Source of the DNA: Acinetobacter sp. ANC 4470
Lineage (GTDB): Bacteria; Pseudomonadota; Gammaproteobacteria; Pseudomonadales; Moraxellaceae
Assembly: GCF_002135335.1 (NCBI RefSeq)
Contig: NZ_NEGC01000002.1
Coordinates: forward strand, 248,001-312,000
DNA: 64,000 nt
Reading direction: 5' to 3'
Part shown: positions 46,736 through 57,800 of the stretch, one piece after another
Layout of the letters: the number at the start of each line of letters is the position of its first letter
Position numbering within the stretch: the first letter of the stretch is position 1
Notes under the pieces: model-generated
Database searches by the model: none
What the model was told of the DNA's origin: nothing
What the model saw: only the letters and a program-made list of their open reading frames with translations
Position numbers and translations under genes: made by a program

Positions 46736-47971
46736 CTATTTAAGCTTGGTCAGCTTTTCAACTTCCTTGATCATTTCCTTAACGGGTTGCTTAATTGGTC
46801 CGTAATCTAAAAACCACAATAAATTAATATGCTGATCTTTATGCTGTTGTGCCAACATATCAATCACGCTCTTTTCCCCACGCCCGACTAAATGTCTACG
46901 ATAAAAATAATAAACTAACAATACCGCGGTGATGAGCATGACCAACAACATAATCAAAAATCCGATGGGAGACTTTAATCCCGGAATAAATTCAAAGTTC
47001 ATTCCATAGACGCCCGTCAGTAAAGTGAGCGGTGCAAATATTGCGGTAATAATGGCCAAAATGCGCATATTTTCATTGGTTTGATTGGCAATTGCTGAAA
47101 AATGCAAGTCCATTGCTGCTTGAACAGAAGCACGAAGACGAACAGTATGTTTCTGAATTCGCTCAATATGACTGACTAAATCATCCACACGGATCAGCAT
47201 AATGTCCTGTCGTTCAGACTTTTTCTTGCCTTTTAGATGTGAGTAATTATCTACAATTTCATCGCGTAATTCTTGTAAAGCATCAACTTGCTCTTCACAG
47301 AGATTTTCGACTTGTTGAAACGCCATATTCTCTTGTAAGAGTTGATTCCATTTAGTAAACCGACGGTGACCTTGGAGCAGTTCTTGCTGCCAAAATTCAA
47401 CCCGACGGGTCAGTGGTACTCGTAAATCTAAATAACCATCTACCATACTATTCAATAAGCGTAGCGCTAAATCTAGCGGTGTAACTGCGAGTTTTCGGGG
47501 TTTATTCTGCTCTGGTAGTGGACGAGTAAATATGGTTTCCATCCGTGAAATATAATTTTCAATCGCCTTGTTACCTTGTTCACGTACAGTAATCAGGACT
47601 TGTGGCGTAATCATAAAACTAATCGGTGTGGTGGCTAAACCAAAGAATTTTTCATGCTGCTCGAGTGCTTTCTCACCTGCTACTATCGCATCATCTGGCG
47701 TAATGAGTTTACGAAAAATAAGTAAGTCATAATCATCCATGGTATCAAATACACACGGATGCTCTAAATTAAGAATATCTTTCACATGGAATTCATTGAG
47801 TGCAATATTGGTATGCTCGTAAATTTCTTTTTGCCATACATCTGCACGATTCACCACATCTTCCCGTGTGCAATCGACCCATAAAAACTCAAGCCCTGCT
47901 TCGGCATGAAGCTCTTTTTGTACAAAAAGATAATGTTCTGTTGGATGCTGGTAAAAATAATAAACTTGCAT
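46736..47971 (-). CDS. CorA-family divalent cation transporter
   Basis: The 411-residue protein has a large cytoplasmic N-terminal domain ending in a long helix (about 190-310), then two C-terminal membrane spans. The first span ends in the YGMN signature (in LLTGVYGMNFEFIPG), the selectivity motif of CorA/ZntB proteins. The family moves magnesium, cobalt, nickel or zinc; the ion is not determinable here. It is 40 or so residues longer than the short CorA forms. It lies between the DUF465 gene and pnp. Confidence 0.9.
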   Translation of the reverse strand: MQVYYFYQHPTEHYLFVQKELHAEAGLEFLWVDCTREDVVNRADVWQKEIYEHTNIALNEFHVKDILNLEHPCVFDTMDDYDLLIFRKLITPDDAIVAGEKALEQHEKFFGLATTPISFMITPQVLITVREQGNKAIENYISRMETIFTRPLPEQNKPRKLAVTPLDLALRLLNSMVDGYLDLRVPLTRRVEFWQQELLQGHRRFTKWNQLLQENMAFQQVENLCEEQVDALQELRDEIVDNYSHLKGKKKSERQDIMLIRVDDLVSHIERIQKHTVRLRASVQAAMDLHFSAIANQTNENMRILAIITAIFAPLTLLTGVYGMNFEFIPGLKSPIGFLIMLLVMLITAVLLVYYFYRRHLVGRGEKSVIDMLAQQHKDQHINLLWFLDYGPIKQPVKEMIKEVEKLTKLK

Positions 47972-48121
47972 TAAAACAGCTCTCTACTGTGCTTTATTGT
48001 TGTTTACCCGATAGAAATTTAGCTAAAACTTACAATCTATCCGTTATAAAATTATGTGCTGAGCATAAAATTTAAGCAATAAGATAAATCTTTATTTACT
48101 CATTCCTATCTCATTTCAATT

Positions 48122-48150
48122 AAAAAAAGCCCGCATGAGGCGGGCTTCTT
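48122..48150 (-). terminator. Terminator downstream of pnp
   Basis: The stem GCCCGC/GCGGGC, extended by AA/TT, has a 5-base loop and a T tract on the minus strand. It lies 16 bases past the pnp stop. Confidence 0.9.
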
Positions 48151-48165
48151 TTAAACGAGGAACAA

Positions 48166-50259
48166 TTATACTTGTTCGATGTCTTTCATTGTTAACTTGA
48201 TACGACCGCGGTTATCAACGTCAGCAACTTGTACTCTCACTTCTTGACCTTCTTTCAATACGTCTGCAACATTGGCAATACGTTCGTTAGAAATTTGAGA
48301 AATGTGAAGTAAACCGTCAGTACCTGGCATGATATTTACAAACGCACCGAATTCAACGATACGAATGACTTTACCTACGTAAATTGTACCTGGCTCAATT
48401 TCAGCAGTTAGTGCTTGGATTTTTGCAACCGCAGCAGCAGCAGCAGCTTTAGTTTCACCAAATACGCGCACTGTACCATTATCTTCAATATCAATTGCCG
48501 CTTTAGTTTCTTCAGTAATGGCACGGATGGTTGCACCACCTTTACCAATCACGTCACGAATCTTGTCAGGGTTAATATTGATCACTTGGAATGTCGGCGC
48601 ATGCATCGAAATTTCAGGACGCGCACGTGAAATCACTTGGTTCATTTCGTTGAGGATGTGCATACGACCAGCATAAGCTTGGTTTAATGCAGCTTCCATG
48701 ATTTCTTCAGTGATACCTTCAATCTTGATATCCATTTGAAGCGCAGTAATACCGTTTGCAGAACCGGCTACTTTAAAGTCCATGTCACCTAAATGATCTT
48801 CATCACCTAAGATGTCAGAAAGAACTGCGAAACGCTCGCCTTCTTTCACTAGACCCATTGCGATGCCCGCAACTGGTGCTTTCAATGGAACACCCGCATC
48901 CATAAGTGACAATGAAGCACCACATACAGAAGCCATTGAAGATGAACCGTTAGATTCAGTAATATCAGATACGATACGAATCACATACGGGAAGCGATCA
49001 GCAGGTGGAAGCACCGCTTGAACACCACGACGCGCCAAACGACCATGACCAATTTCACGACGTTTAGGACCAGATTCACGACCTGTTTCACCTACAGAGT
49101 ATGCAGGGAAGTTGTAATGCAACATGAAGTTGTCAGTTTTTGTACCTGACAAAGTATCAACCATCAATGCATCACGTGTATTACCTAAAGTCGTTGTAAC
49201 CAACGCTTGAGTTTCACCACGTGTAAACAATGCAGAACCATGTGCACGACCTAAAACGCCCACTTGAACATCAATACCACGAACAGTTGTGGTGTCACGA
49301 CCATCAATACGTGGTTTACCTGACAAGATATTGTCACGTACAGTACGGTATTTTAAGTCTTCAAAGAGTTCATTGACTTCGTCAGCAATGCCAGTTTCGT
49401 CATTTTCAGGAACGAATTGAGCAACTGCTTCAGCATAAAGTGCATCAAGCGCAGCATAGCGGTCTTGTTTCACAGCAATGGTATATGCTTCAGAAATTTT
49501 AGCTTCAAATGCATCTTTTAATTGAGCAAGAAGCACTTCATTTTTGCTTGGAGCAACCCAAGTTGATTCAACTGCACCCGCTGCTGCAGCAAATTCTTTA
49601 ATCGCTTGAATCGCGATTTGCATTTCGTCATGACCAAAAAGCACAGCACCTAACATTTGGTCTTCTGAAAGTTCTTTCGCTTCAGATTCAACCATCAGTA
49701 CTGCAGCTTCAGTACCAGCAACCACAAGATCAAGATCACTTGCTTTCAATTGTTCGTGGTTCGGGTTAAGAATGTATTCACCGTTGATTAAACCAACACG
49801 TGCGCCTGCGATTGGACCACGGAATGGAACACCCGCAATTGACATTGCAGCTGAAGCACCGAGCATTGCAGCAATGTCAGCATCCATAGTCTTGTCAGAT
49901 GAAATTACAGATGCAGTTACTTGGATTTCGTTATAGAAACCTTCTGGGAACAACGGACGAATTGGGCGGTCAATTAGGCGAGAAATTAAAGTTTCAGATT
50001 CAGTCTGACGACCTTCACGTTTACCATAACCACCCGGAATACGACCCGCTGCATATTGTTTTTCTTGGTAGTTAACTGTTAGCGGGAAAAAGTCTTGACC
50101 TGCTTTTGCTTTTGGTTGAGCAACAATAGCAACAAGTACTGTTACGCCGCCCATGGTAATCACAACGGTATTTGCTTGACGTGCAACACGACCCGTTTCT
50201 AAAACAACAGTGTGTTGACCATATTGGAATTCTTTACGAATAATATTAAACATCGACAT
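48166..50259 (-). CDS. pnp: Polynucleotide phosphorylase
   Basis: PNPase degrades RNA 3' to 5' using phosphate and is part of the degradosome. The 697 residues comprise two RNase PH domains, with the active core region [14 protein letters not shown]...[10 protein letters not shown] in the second, an alpha linker, a KH domain ([15 protein letters not shown]) and an S1 domain ([26 protein letters not shown]). The first ATG gives [11 protein letters not shown]; Met3 is a credible alternative. It is downstream of rpsO, as in many bacteria. Confidence 0.97.
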   Translation of the reverse strand: MSMFNIIRKEFQYGQHTVVLETGRVARQANTVVITMGGVTVLVAIVAQPKAKAGQDFFPLTVNYQEKQYAAGRIPGGYGKREGRQTESETLISRLIDRPIRPLFPEGFYNEIQVTASVISSDKTMDADIAAMLGASAAMSIAGVPFRGPIAGARVGLINGEYILNPNHEQLKASDLDLVVAGTEAAVLMVESEAKELSEDQMLGAVLFGHDEMQIAIQAIKEFAAAAGAVESTWVAPSKNEVLLAQLKDAFEAKISEAYTIAVKQDRYAALDALYAEAVAQFVPENDETGIADEVNELFEDLKYRTVRDNILSGKPRIDGRDTTTVRGIDVQVGVLGRAHGSALFTRGETQALVTTTLGNTRDALMVDTLSGTKTDNFMLHYNFPAYSVGETGRESGPKRREIGHGRLARRGVQAVLPPADRFPYVIRIVSDITESNGSSSMASVCGASLSLMDAGVPLKAPVAGIAMGLVKEGERFAVLSDILGDEDHLGDMDFKVAGSANGITALQMDIKIEGITEEIMEAALNQAYAGRMHILNEMNQVISRARPEISMHAPTFQVININPDKIRDVIGKGGATIRAITEETKAAIDIEDNGTVRVFGETKAAAAAAVAKIQALTAEIEPGTIYVGKVIRIVEFGAFVNIMPGTDGLLHISQISNERIANVADVLKEGQEVRVQVADVDNRGRIKLTMKDIEQV

Positions 50260-50394
50260 GTATTTTTGTTTCCCGATTTTATTCTAGTGGAGACCCCTAA
50301 GGTTTGGCATTCACATTACCGCATGTAACTATAAATGACAAAGCTTAGAAGCCGACCTCACCAGATTTTTAAAAACACCAATTTAAGACACAAA

Positions 50395-50419
50395 GAAGGA
50401 GCGAAACATTCGCCCCTTC
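50395..50419 (-). terminator. rpsO terminator or processing hairpin
   Basis: On the minus strand GAAGGGGCGAA/TTCGCTCCTTC pairs around a 3-base loop and is followed by TTTGTG. It lies in the 247-bp gap between rpsO and pnp. Confidence 0.75.
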
Positions 50420-50423
50420 CCAA

Positions 50424-50443
50424 TACCTAACCGAAGCTAGGTA
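50424..50443 (-). other. Second hairpin in the rpsO-pnp leader
   Basis: The stem TACCTA/TAGGTA has an 8-base loop and sits just upstream of the first hairpin. Possible ribonuclease target, by analogy with pnp autoregulation in E. coli; not proven here. Confidence 0.4.
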
Positions 50444-50506
50444 GACTTTCTTTTCCAGTCGTAAAGCATTCAAAATGCAATAGTCCGAAAAATAAGTTTA
50501 ATCGAA

Positions 50507-50776
50507 TTAACGACGTAAACCTAAAGCAGCGATCAATGCGCTGTAACGAGTAGCATCTTTACCTTTAAGGTAATCAAGAAGCTTACGACGTTGGTTAACC
50601 ATACGGATAAGACCACGACGGCTATGATGGTCGTGTTTGTGATCTTTAAAGTGACCTTGTAATTCATTGATTTGAGCAGTCAATAAAGCCACTTGTACTT
50701 CAGGTGAACCAGTGTCGTTTTCAGCGCGAGCAAATTTAGCAACGATCTCTGCGCGATCTGCGTTTGTTAAAGCCAT
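50507..50776 (-). CDS. rpsO: Ribosomal protein S15
   Basis: The 89-residue protein matches S15 throughout: [21 protein letters not shown], the motif [19 protein letters not shown] and [14 protein letters not shown]15 binds 16S rRNA early in 30S assembly. The ATG has a GGAG-like site (CTCGGAGAAATCG) upstream. pnp follows in the same direction. Confidence 0.98.
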   Translation of the reverse strand: MALTNADRAEIVAKFARAENDTGSPEVQVALLTAQINELQGHFKDHKHDHHSRRGLIRMVNQRRKLLDYLKGKDATRYSALIAALGLRR

Positions 50777-51019
50777 TCGATTTCTCCGAGATGCTTAAAA
50801 AATTACGTATGATAGAAATCAATTGATTACTCAATTGACTGCCGTGCATCACTACAGCAAGTGCGTTATTTTAAGGGAAAAGTCAGGTGATTGCAAAAAT
50901 GTTTTAAGTTCGCTGGCAATTCGGCAACTGACAGCGTTGATTAAAATAGGCAAACTAACATCCGTCTGTTTTCAACAGATAGCAAAGACCAAAGAAAATA
51001 AAAAATATTGCGAGGGAAT

Positions 51020-52318
51020 GTGAAAATTTTATCAACAAATACCTGTTATGTGCCAAATGACCTGAATCAAGTGATTTGCGCTAAAGATGAAGTTCCGGCT
51101 GAATTGGGTGGAATGACGGAAAGACAAATTCAAAAAATTTGGCACAGTGTCGAGTCTCTTTATAAAACAGGAAATTATCCTTTAGCCACTTTATGTTTAC
51201 GTCGTCAGGGGAAAATTCTTTTAAATCGTAGTATTGGTTATGCGCAAGGTAACTCGCCTGATGGCTTAGCAATTGATGCCAAGCTCGGTACACCTGATAC
51301 CCCTGTTTGTTTATTTTCAGCGTCTAAAATGATTACTGCAATGTTGATCCACATGCTAGATGAACGTGGTGATCTGAATTTACTGGATCCGATTAGCTAC
51401 TATATTCCTGAATATGGTGTGAATGGTAAACGTCGTGCCACAATTTTCCATTTACTCTCCCATCGCGGTGGTATTCCTCGCATTGACAGCAAAGTCACAC
51501 CTGAGCTCCTTTTTGACCAAGAAAAATTTTTAAAACTTCTTTATGCAGCTAAACCTGTTTCACCCTCCGGTAATCACCTTGCTTATCACGCAGTCACCGC
51601 AGGCTATATTTTGGGTGAAATTGTTCAGCGCGTAACTGGACAAAGTGTGCGAGAATTTTTGCATGAACAGATTGAGAAGCCGATGGGCTTAGACTATTTC
51701 AACTATGGTCTAAAACCTGAATATCGTGCAGATGTTGCTTTAAATTATGCAACAGGCATGCATCCAAGTTTAGGTACAGACCATTATCTCAATCGTGTAC
51801 TCGGTGGTGGTTTACAGCTCGCCGTAGATGTCACCAATGACACTCGCTTTATGGACACCATTTGTCCTGCTGGAAATATTTATACCAGTGCTGAGCAAGT
51901 GGGGCGTTTTTTTGAAATGCTCTTGAGTGGTGGTGAATACCAAGGCAAACAAATTATGAGTGCCAAAACTGTATTCCGCTCAACATTACCAACATCAGGT
52001 CTCAGCTTAGATCGAACATTATTAGCCCCCATGCGTTATGCCTTAGGTCCCATGTTAGGCAGTAATCCGATCGGTTTATTTGGACCAATGACGGGACAAG
52101 CTTTTGGACATATCGGTTTTTCCAATATTTTATGTTGGGCCGATCCAGAACGTGATATTAGTGTATCGCTGTTAACGACAGGAAAATCTGTGGTCGGTAC
52201 ACATTTGCCTGTACTCGCAAAAACGCTCTATCAAATTTCTACAAACTGTCCGAAAATCCCGAAAAACCAACGTCGTTCATTATTTGCAACAGATCGTACA
52301 GAAACCGATTTAGTTTAA
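51020..52318 (+). CDS. Serine hydrolase, beta-lactamase-fold (class C-like)
   Basis: The 432-residue protein has the serine beta-lactamase/transpeptidase fold. The nucleophile motif is S100-A-S-K103, the Tyr motif occurs as AYHAVTAGYI, and the third motif is HIG in FGHIGFSN. It lacks a signal peptide, so it is more like cytosolic esterases (EstB type) than a periplasmic lactamase. The start is GTG with GAGGGA just before it; an in-frame TTG four codons earlier is the alternative. A strong terminator follows. The substrate is unknown. Confidence 0.85.
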   Translation: MKILSTNTCYVPNDLNQVICAKDEVPAELGGMTERQIQKIWHSVESLYKTGNYPLATLCLRRQGKILLNRSIGYAQGNSPDGLAIDAKLGTPDTPVCLFSASKMITAMLIHMLDERGDLNLLDPISYYIPEYGVNGKRRATIFHLLSHRGGIPRIDSKVTPELLFDQEKFLKLLYAAKPVSPSGNHLAYHAVTAGYILGEIVQRVTGQSVREFLHEQIEKPMGLDYFNYGLKPEYRADVALNYATGMHPSLGTDHYLNRVLGGGLQLAVDVTNDTRFMDTICPAGNIYTSAEQVGRFFEMLLSGGEYQGKQIMSAKTVFRSTLPTSGLSLDRTLLAPMRYALGPMLGSNPIGLFGPMTGQAFGHIGFSNILCWADPERDISVSLLTTGKSVVGTHLPVLAKTLYQISTNCPKIPKNQRRSLFATDRTETDLV

Positions 52319-52337
52319 GTACTTAAACCAGACATAC

Positions 52338-52372
52338 AAAAAAAAGCCCAAGCTAAGCTTGGGCTTTTTTTT
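52338..52372. terminator. Terminator after the serine hydrolase gene
   Basis: The stem GCCCAAGCT/AGCTTGGGC has one central base and long A and T tracts on both sides. Confidence 0.93.
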
Positions 52373-52422
52373 GCGCTGTAGTTTCTTATATTTTAGTTCT
52401 TCTTGTTTTATTTATAGTCATA

Positions 52423-52680
52423 ATGTTCGCTATTCCGCGTTTTTATAATAAACAATCCATGTATCAATTTATTACGTCCTTATGTGATAGATTTTGCCAT
52501 AAAGCATTATGTAAAGAAGTCGACTTTTTCGTATCTCAGTGTAAGCGTTTACGTACATTGATTAGTCTTTTTTTTAATAATGTAAACTTAACGCCCCAGA
52601 TTATTTTAAATACAGCAATTAAGCTCACATCAAGAGTGATTGGCTACAAAAAAAGAGTGTTACCTAAATATGGCGTTTAG
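52423..52680 (+). CDS. Hypothetical small protein (uncertain)
   Basis: An 85-residue frame stays open here, with codon choice not unlike its neighbours: a basic, aromatic sequence with three cysteines (one in SLCDRFCHKAL, one in VSQCKRLR). There is no clear ribosome-binding site before the ATG, no signal peptide, and no family I recognise. It may be an orphan gene or chance. It lies in a 680-bp gap between the serine hydrolase gene and recD. Confidence 0.35.
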   Translation: MFAIPRFYNKQSMYQFITSLCDRFCHKALCKEVDFFVSQCKRLRTLISLFFNNVNLTPQIILNTAIKLTSRVIGYKKRVLPKYGV

Positions 52681-52747
52681 TTCTCAGCGACTTTGATTGA
52701 ATGTGTCAGATTAAATAAGTTTTTTGGATGAACGAAATATTTTTTAG

Positions 52748-52860
52748 ATATAAAAAAGCCCTGTAGTCTCTCCCAAAACTACAAGGCTTAGCGGCTGTAA
52801 GTTTCCTCTTTATCTTACTTCACTGTAAGTTCGCTGTCTGAAGACATTATTATTATGTTA
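52748..52860 (-). ncRNA. Possible small RNA or short leader transcript
   Basis: On the minus strand a TATAAT (52866-52871) is followed by about 110 bases ending in a strong intrinsic terminator (AAGCC-TGTAGT/ACTACA-GGCTT plus TTTTTT, 52756-52789). A tiny frame MSSDSELTVK (52815-52847) lies inside, along with a repeated CTTACAG and an AGAGGAAA site. The -35 is poor. It could equally be the far 3' end of the recD transcript. Confidence 0.4.
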
Positions 52861-52998
52861 TGGCGATTATACCCAACAATCCGTGTTGAGCTTTTTATGT
52901 GAAGCCATCATCTCAAAAACCCTCATAAAGCTCTATGCGCTAATTTCTTGAATCACTGTAAGCAATTTCGTACAAAAGCAGAAATTGTTTATTTCTAA

Positions 52999-54762
52999 TT
53001 AACAATCTAGAAAATTATTAATTTTATCTAACAAACCACTCTTTCTTGAGGTTCGAAGAGTCAAAGATTGCAATAAAGCATCTGGGTCTGCGAGTAAGCT
53101 TACGACCTTTTTTGCCCGGGTGATGGCGGTATAAAGCAATTCTTTACTCAATAAATTTTTCGCAGCTTCATCTAACACTACAGCAACATGCGTAAACTCA
53201 GAACCTTGTGATTTATGGATGGTGAGTACAAAGGCCGTTTCAATACTTTTCGGTAAGCGTGTCGCAGGCACCCATTTTTCTAAACTGGGAAAATACACTT
53301 CGAATTGTGACTGACCATCCCGACTGAGTTTAAAGCAAATTCCAATATCACCATTGGACAAACCCAGTTGGTAATCATTATAGGTCATCATTACCGGTCG
53401 TCCGACATACCAATCCCCTTGCTTGCTCATATGCAGTGATAAAGCATCGAGTAAGCGTTGTTCAATTTGGATATTCAGCTGTGACACCCCTAAAGCGCCA
53501 TGTCGAATCGCGGTCAAAATTCGATAATCATCAAAAACTTTGACCACTTTTGCTATGCAAAGTTCAGGCTCATCGGCGGTTAAATAACTTTTTAGGACAT
53601 CAATATAATGCTGATAACCGAGCATCAATTTGTCGTAATACTGCGTTCGATCCCATTGCTTAGACATATTGATTGGCAAATATTCCAGTTGAATCTGATC
53701 TTCCATTTCAGCTGTCAGTGTGATGCTTTTGATTTCACTCGCAGGAACCACTTGCTCAGCGAACTTTGCAAGCACTGCTGCACTATTTTGATTCGGTTGT
53801 TGTGCTTGAATAAATTGCGCCATTTGCCCAATCAACGCACCTTGCTTAAAACGACGACTGGTGCGCAAATTCACGCGATTCTCGGCTAAAGCTGCAACTT
53901 GTTGCAGGTCAGCAAGTACTGAGCCGACATCGACTGCTGCCAATTGATCCGCATCACCCAATAAAATGACACGGGCATGATCTGGCACAGCAGACAACAA
54001 CATATTCGCCAAGCTTAAATCCAACATCGAAGCTTCATCAATCACAATGACATCGTAAGGCAATGGTTGTTGAGCATGAAACCGCGGCTGAGCATTTGTC
54101 CCTAAGCCCAATAAACGATGCAAGGTAACTGGGCTTAATTGCTTTAACTCATCTGTCACCAAGTCCTGAAGTTTTTCATCATTCAAAGAATTTTGTAGGG
54201 CTTCTTTCATCCGTTGTGCAGCTTTACCAGTCGGTGCTGCCATCGCAATTCGAATATTGGGCATCGCTTGATTCAGCACGGCAATAATCCGTGCCAAAGT
54301 ATAGGTTTTTCCTGTCCCCGGTCCACCGGTAATAATATTCAGCCCGTGCTTGGCGACCATGGTTAAAGCTTGAATTTGATGTTCATCAGTCAGCAAATTG
54401 GGATAAGCCGAAATATCAACCGCTGCTATGTGTTGCTGTTTTAAACGTGCCACTTGCTGTGCTAAGGACTGTTCCAAAGCCCAATAACGATACAAATACA
54501 AGCGCTGTTCATCAAAAACAAACGGCGCAATCTGTTGCTCAATATGGGCAACTGAAACCACCAAATCATTTAAAGTCTCAGCTTGTTCCGAACTTGCAGA
54601 AATACAACTGTCGCCCTGTTGAATTGCCTCCAGAACTTGCTCAATAATGTCGTTGCTATTTTCGTGCTTTGGCGCATGACTAAAGGGCTTCTGGCGAATA
54701 AACCGACTCCAAGTGCTGATCCATTCAGCGCTTTGATCATCTTTCATTTGTTTATTTTCCAC
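52999..54762 (-). CDS. recD: RecD, exonuclease V alpha subunit
   Basis: RecD is the fast 5'-3' helicase of RecBCD. The Walker A motif is GGPGTGKTYT, followed by VIDEASMLDL, LLGDADQLAAVDVG and, near the end, the motif LTIHKSQGSEFTHV. The length (587) is close to E. coli RecD (608). I start at the GTG with GAGGAT six bases upstream; a later ATG is possible, and the longer frame has no better signal. It lies 63 bases after recB. Confidence 0.93.
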   Translation of the reverse strand: MENKQMKDDQSAEWISTWSRFIRQKPFSHAPKHENSNDIIEQVLEAIQQGDSCISASSEQAETLNDLVVSVAHIEQQIAPFVFDEQRLYLYRYWALEQSLAQQVARLKQQHIAAVDISAYPNLLTDEHQIQALTMVAKHGLNIITGGPGTGKTYTLARIIAVLNQAMPNIRIAMAAPTGKAAQRMKEALQNSLNDEKLQDLVTDELKQLSPVTLHRLLGLGTNAQPRFHAQQPLPYDVIVIDEASMLDLSLANMLLSAVPDHARVILLGDADQLAAVDVGSVLADLQQVAALAENRVNLRTSRRFKQGALIGQMAQFIQAQQPNQNSAAVLAKFAEQVVPASEIKSITLTAEMEDQIQLEYLPINMSKQWDRTQYYDKLMLGYQHYIDVLKSYLTADEPELCIAKVVKVFDDYRILTAIRHGALGVSQLNIQIEQRLLDALSLHMSKQGDWYVGRPVMMTYNDYQLGLSNGDIGICFKLSRDGQSQFEVYFPSLEKWVPATRLPKSIETAFVLTIHKSQGSEFTHVAVVLDEAAKNLLSKELLYTAITRAKKVVSLLADPDALLQSLTLRTSRKSGLLDKINNFLDC

Positions 54763-54825
54763 ACAGTTATCCTCAAAGTTACCCACAGCCTAATTTATTG
54801 TTTAAAAACTCTTAATCTCTATCAA

Positions 54826-57800
54826 CTAGACAATTTTGCTGGTTTTATCTTCAGCAAAGTAGCCCAAAATAGCATCAAGACGCAGCACAAATTCAGCACT
54901 TGGTTTCCAATGATAGAATCCTTGCTCCGCTTGCCCATTCATGCCACGCAAATACAAATAACTTGCACCACCCAAATGCTTTTCAATGTCATAATCCTGC
55001 ATTTGTAGCGCTAAATAACGGTGCAAAGCCACCAGATATAAGCCTGCCTGCAACCAATAACTGGCTTGTGACATACTTTGCTTAATTTCCGTTGCACCAT
55101 AATGTGTCTGATCTGTACCTAAAAAATTACTTTTATAATCAGCAATGTGATATTGCTGACCATCAAAATAAACCAAATCAATCGATCCTGTTAAATAGCG
55201 TGCAGAGTTTGCAGAATTAAAATCCAGCATTTCAATACCATATTCTGCATATAACTGATGAATCCGCTGGATCGCTAAAACATGATCTGACAATGACAGA
55301 TAAAAAGGGAATTCGGCTAAATGCTCATGCTCGGTCAACTGATCCAGCTTGAATTTTTGATGTAAGGGCGTGGCTAAAACTTGCTGTAACCATTCACTCA
55401 TCCAAGCAATCAACTGTTCTTCATCTTCTTGCTGAAACTCTTGCATATATTTTGCCGAAAGTTCGGCCCATAAACTCGGATAGTCATTTTTAAAACGACG
55501 ACGAATCTCTAAAGCCCAATCTTGCTGATCTTTAAAATCAATATGTTCAAAAATTTCATGCAGGAATGTTCCCGCGACCGTTCCCATTGGAAACTGACGT
55601 TTAATCCATAACAATGACTCTGTGGAAACTGTTTCAACAACGTCAATCAGATGTATTTCATCTGCTGCACTGAGCATTTTTTCAGTATGCACAGCCAAAG
55701 CATCAATCGCTTGTTTACGCGTTAAATGTTGTGCCAAGGCAGTAAAACTGGTTTTTGAACGTGGATAAAAACGCTGCATTGGAAATGCTAAGGCTTGCAA
55801 AGGCAAGAGTTGTTGTTGCTGTTTAATCTTCAACTGAATGGGCTTTTCATTCAACAAAGTCTCATCTGCACTGGCAGCGTGAATAAAATTTTGTCCACGC
55901 CAAAACGCTAAACCATTGACAGACTTACTCTCTTGATCCTGCAACATGGCATAGACACGGTGACTGGCCCGGGTCAGTGCCACATACCAGAGTCGGTGCT
56001 GCTCTGCGACAGCGCGTGCATTGTGCTGATCAATCGCATTTTGTTCGAGCAAGTTTTTATCATTCACTGCAACTACACGCTGTAATTCCACTTTACCCGT
56101 CACGGGATGAATATGCTCTACGGTGGAAAAGTTCAAGGTTTTATTCATTTCCCTGAAATCTTTATCTGCCCCGAGCAGAAAAACAATTTTAAATTCTAAA
56201 CCTTTAGACTGATGGATGGTCATCAGTTGAATGCCTGCCTCATTCGACAGTTTTCGCTCCAGTTCCCACTCACGTTCTGCTGGAGATTGTAGTTGTTTCA
56301 AATACCAGTGATAGAGCTTTTGTGCACCTTGATATTGTTCGCTGTGCTGACTGAGTAATTCAGTCAGATGGCGTAAATTCACCACGGTACGTTCATTATC
56401 TCGGCTTTGTGTTGCCACCACATTTTTCCAAACGTGGAATAAATTCAAAGCGTATTGCCAAGCGGTTAAAAAGCCTTTTTCCAACCACATTTCGCGGATG
56501 CAATCAAAGTCATAAATAAACTGACTTAAGCCATCGGCTTGCGCTTCAAGTTGTATTAACTGCTGTAAATCAAAACCTAATAATCTGCTCAATAAAGCAC
56601 GTTTAATTTTAGCTTCATCATAAGGATGCATAATCGCAGTGAGTAATGCTCCGACATCTTTGGCGACTTGATGATCAAATACACTGCGTTTTGAAGGGCG
56701 ATTGACCCGAATGCCTAAACGTTCCAATTCATATTGGGCTTTATCTAAACCATCGTGGTTTTTCGATAAAATTGCGATGTCATTTTCAATCAAATATCGA
56801 GGATTGGTTTGTTCTGCTAGATAAAGTTTTTCTTCGATACCCTGATTCAATAAGTCGCGAATTTTCCATGCCACCTGAATCGGTTCATCTTTTTTATCAT
56901 TCAATAATAGCCAGCGTAGCGGTTGATGATTTTCGCCATGCACATCCACCAGTGCTGGATGTGGACGAACACCTGCTGTAACGGGACTGTAAATCACCTC
57001 TTCGCCAAAATCCATTTGCCGTTGAAACAGTGCATCTACCGCTTCCACCAAAACGTTAACAGAACGATGGTTATGTCTAAGGCTGTATTCCTGACCTTGC
57101 TTACTCAATACATCGGCACGGGCTTTGTTATAGGTCAGCATGTCGCCACCGCGAAAACCATAAATCGCTTGTTTCGGATCGCCAACCATAATCATACAAC
57201 TTTGGCTATAACGTTTGGCATCACGCCAGACTCGCGCCAATATATCATCTTGATCTTGGTTGGTATCTTGAAATTCATCCACCAAAATCAGTGGATAATG
57301 CGCCTGTACAAACTTGGCGAAACGTAAACCTTGTTCGCCTTGCAATGCTTCCGACAAAGTGCGAATTTGCTGTGCGAATGTGGTTTCACTTTTTTGTTGT
57401 AACACTTGCGGTAAGCGTTTTTTCACTTCACGGCTTAAATAAAACTTTAAATACGCATCCAGTACATCCAAATCTACACTAAGTTTGGACAACGCTTCAC
57501 AAAAGTGACGTAAGCTCTGAATCAGCACATGCTGATCAAACTGATTCAACACATCTTCAGCACATTTATTTAAGACTTTTTTAGTGGCGAGATCGGTTAG
57601 ATTTTTTAGTGTTTTTTCGAAATGTGGCGCAAATAAAGCATAGCTGCCTTGCCCAGCCAAAGCCTGAATAAAAGTGGGTAAATCCTCACACAAGGTACGT
57701 TGCATTAAGCCATCAGTACGCCATTTTTTACCAATTACGGTATGATATTGCCCTTCTGGCTGATAATATTCACTTAAGGTTGCGATCAGACTTAAATCGA

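Noticed and set aside
51020..52318. Acquired AmpC-type beta-lactamase
   Set aside because: It has the SxxK fold but no signal peptide, no YxN and no KTG triad, so an esterase-like serine hydrolase is more likely.
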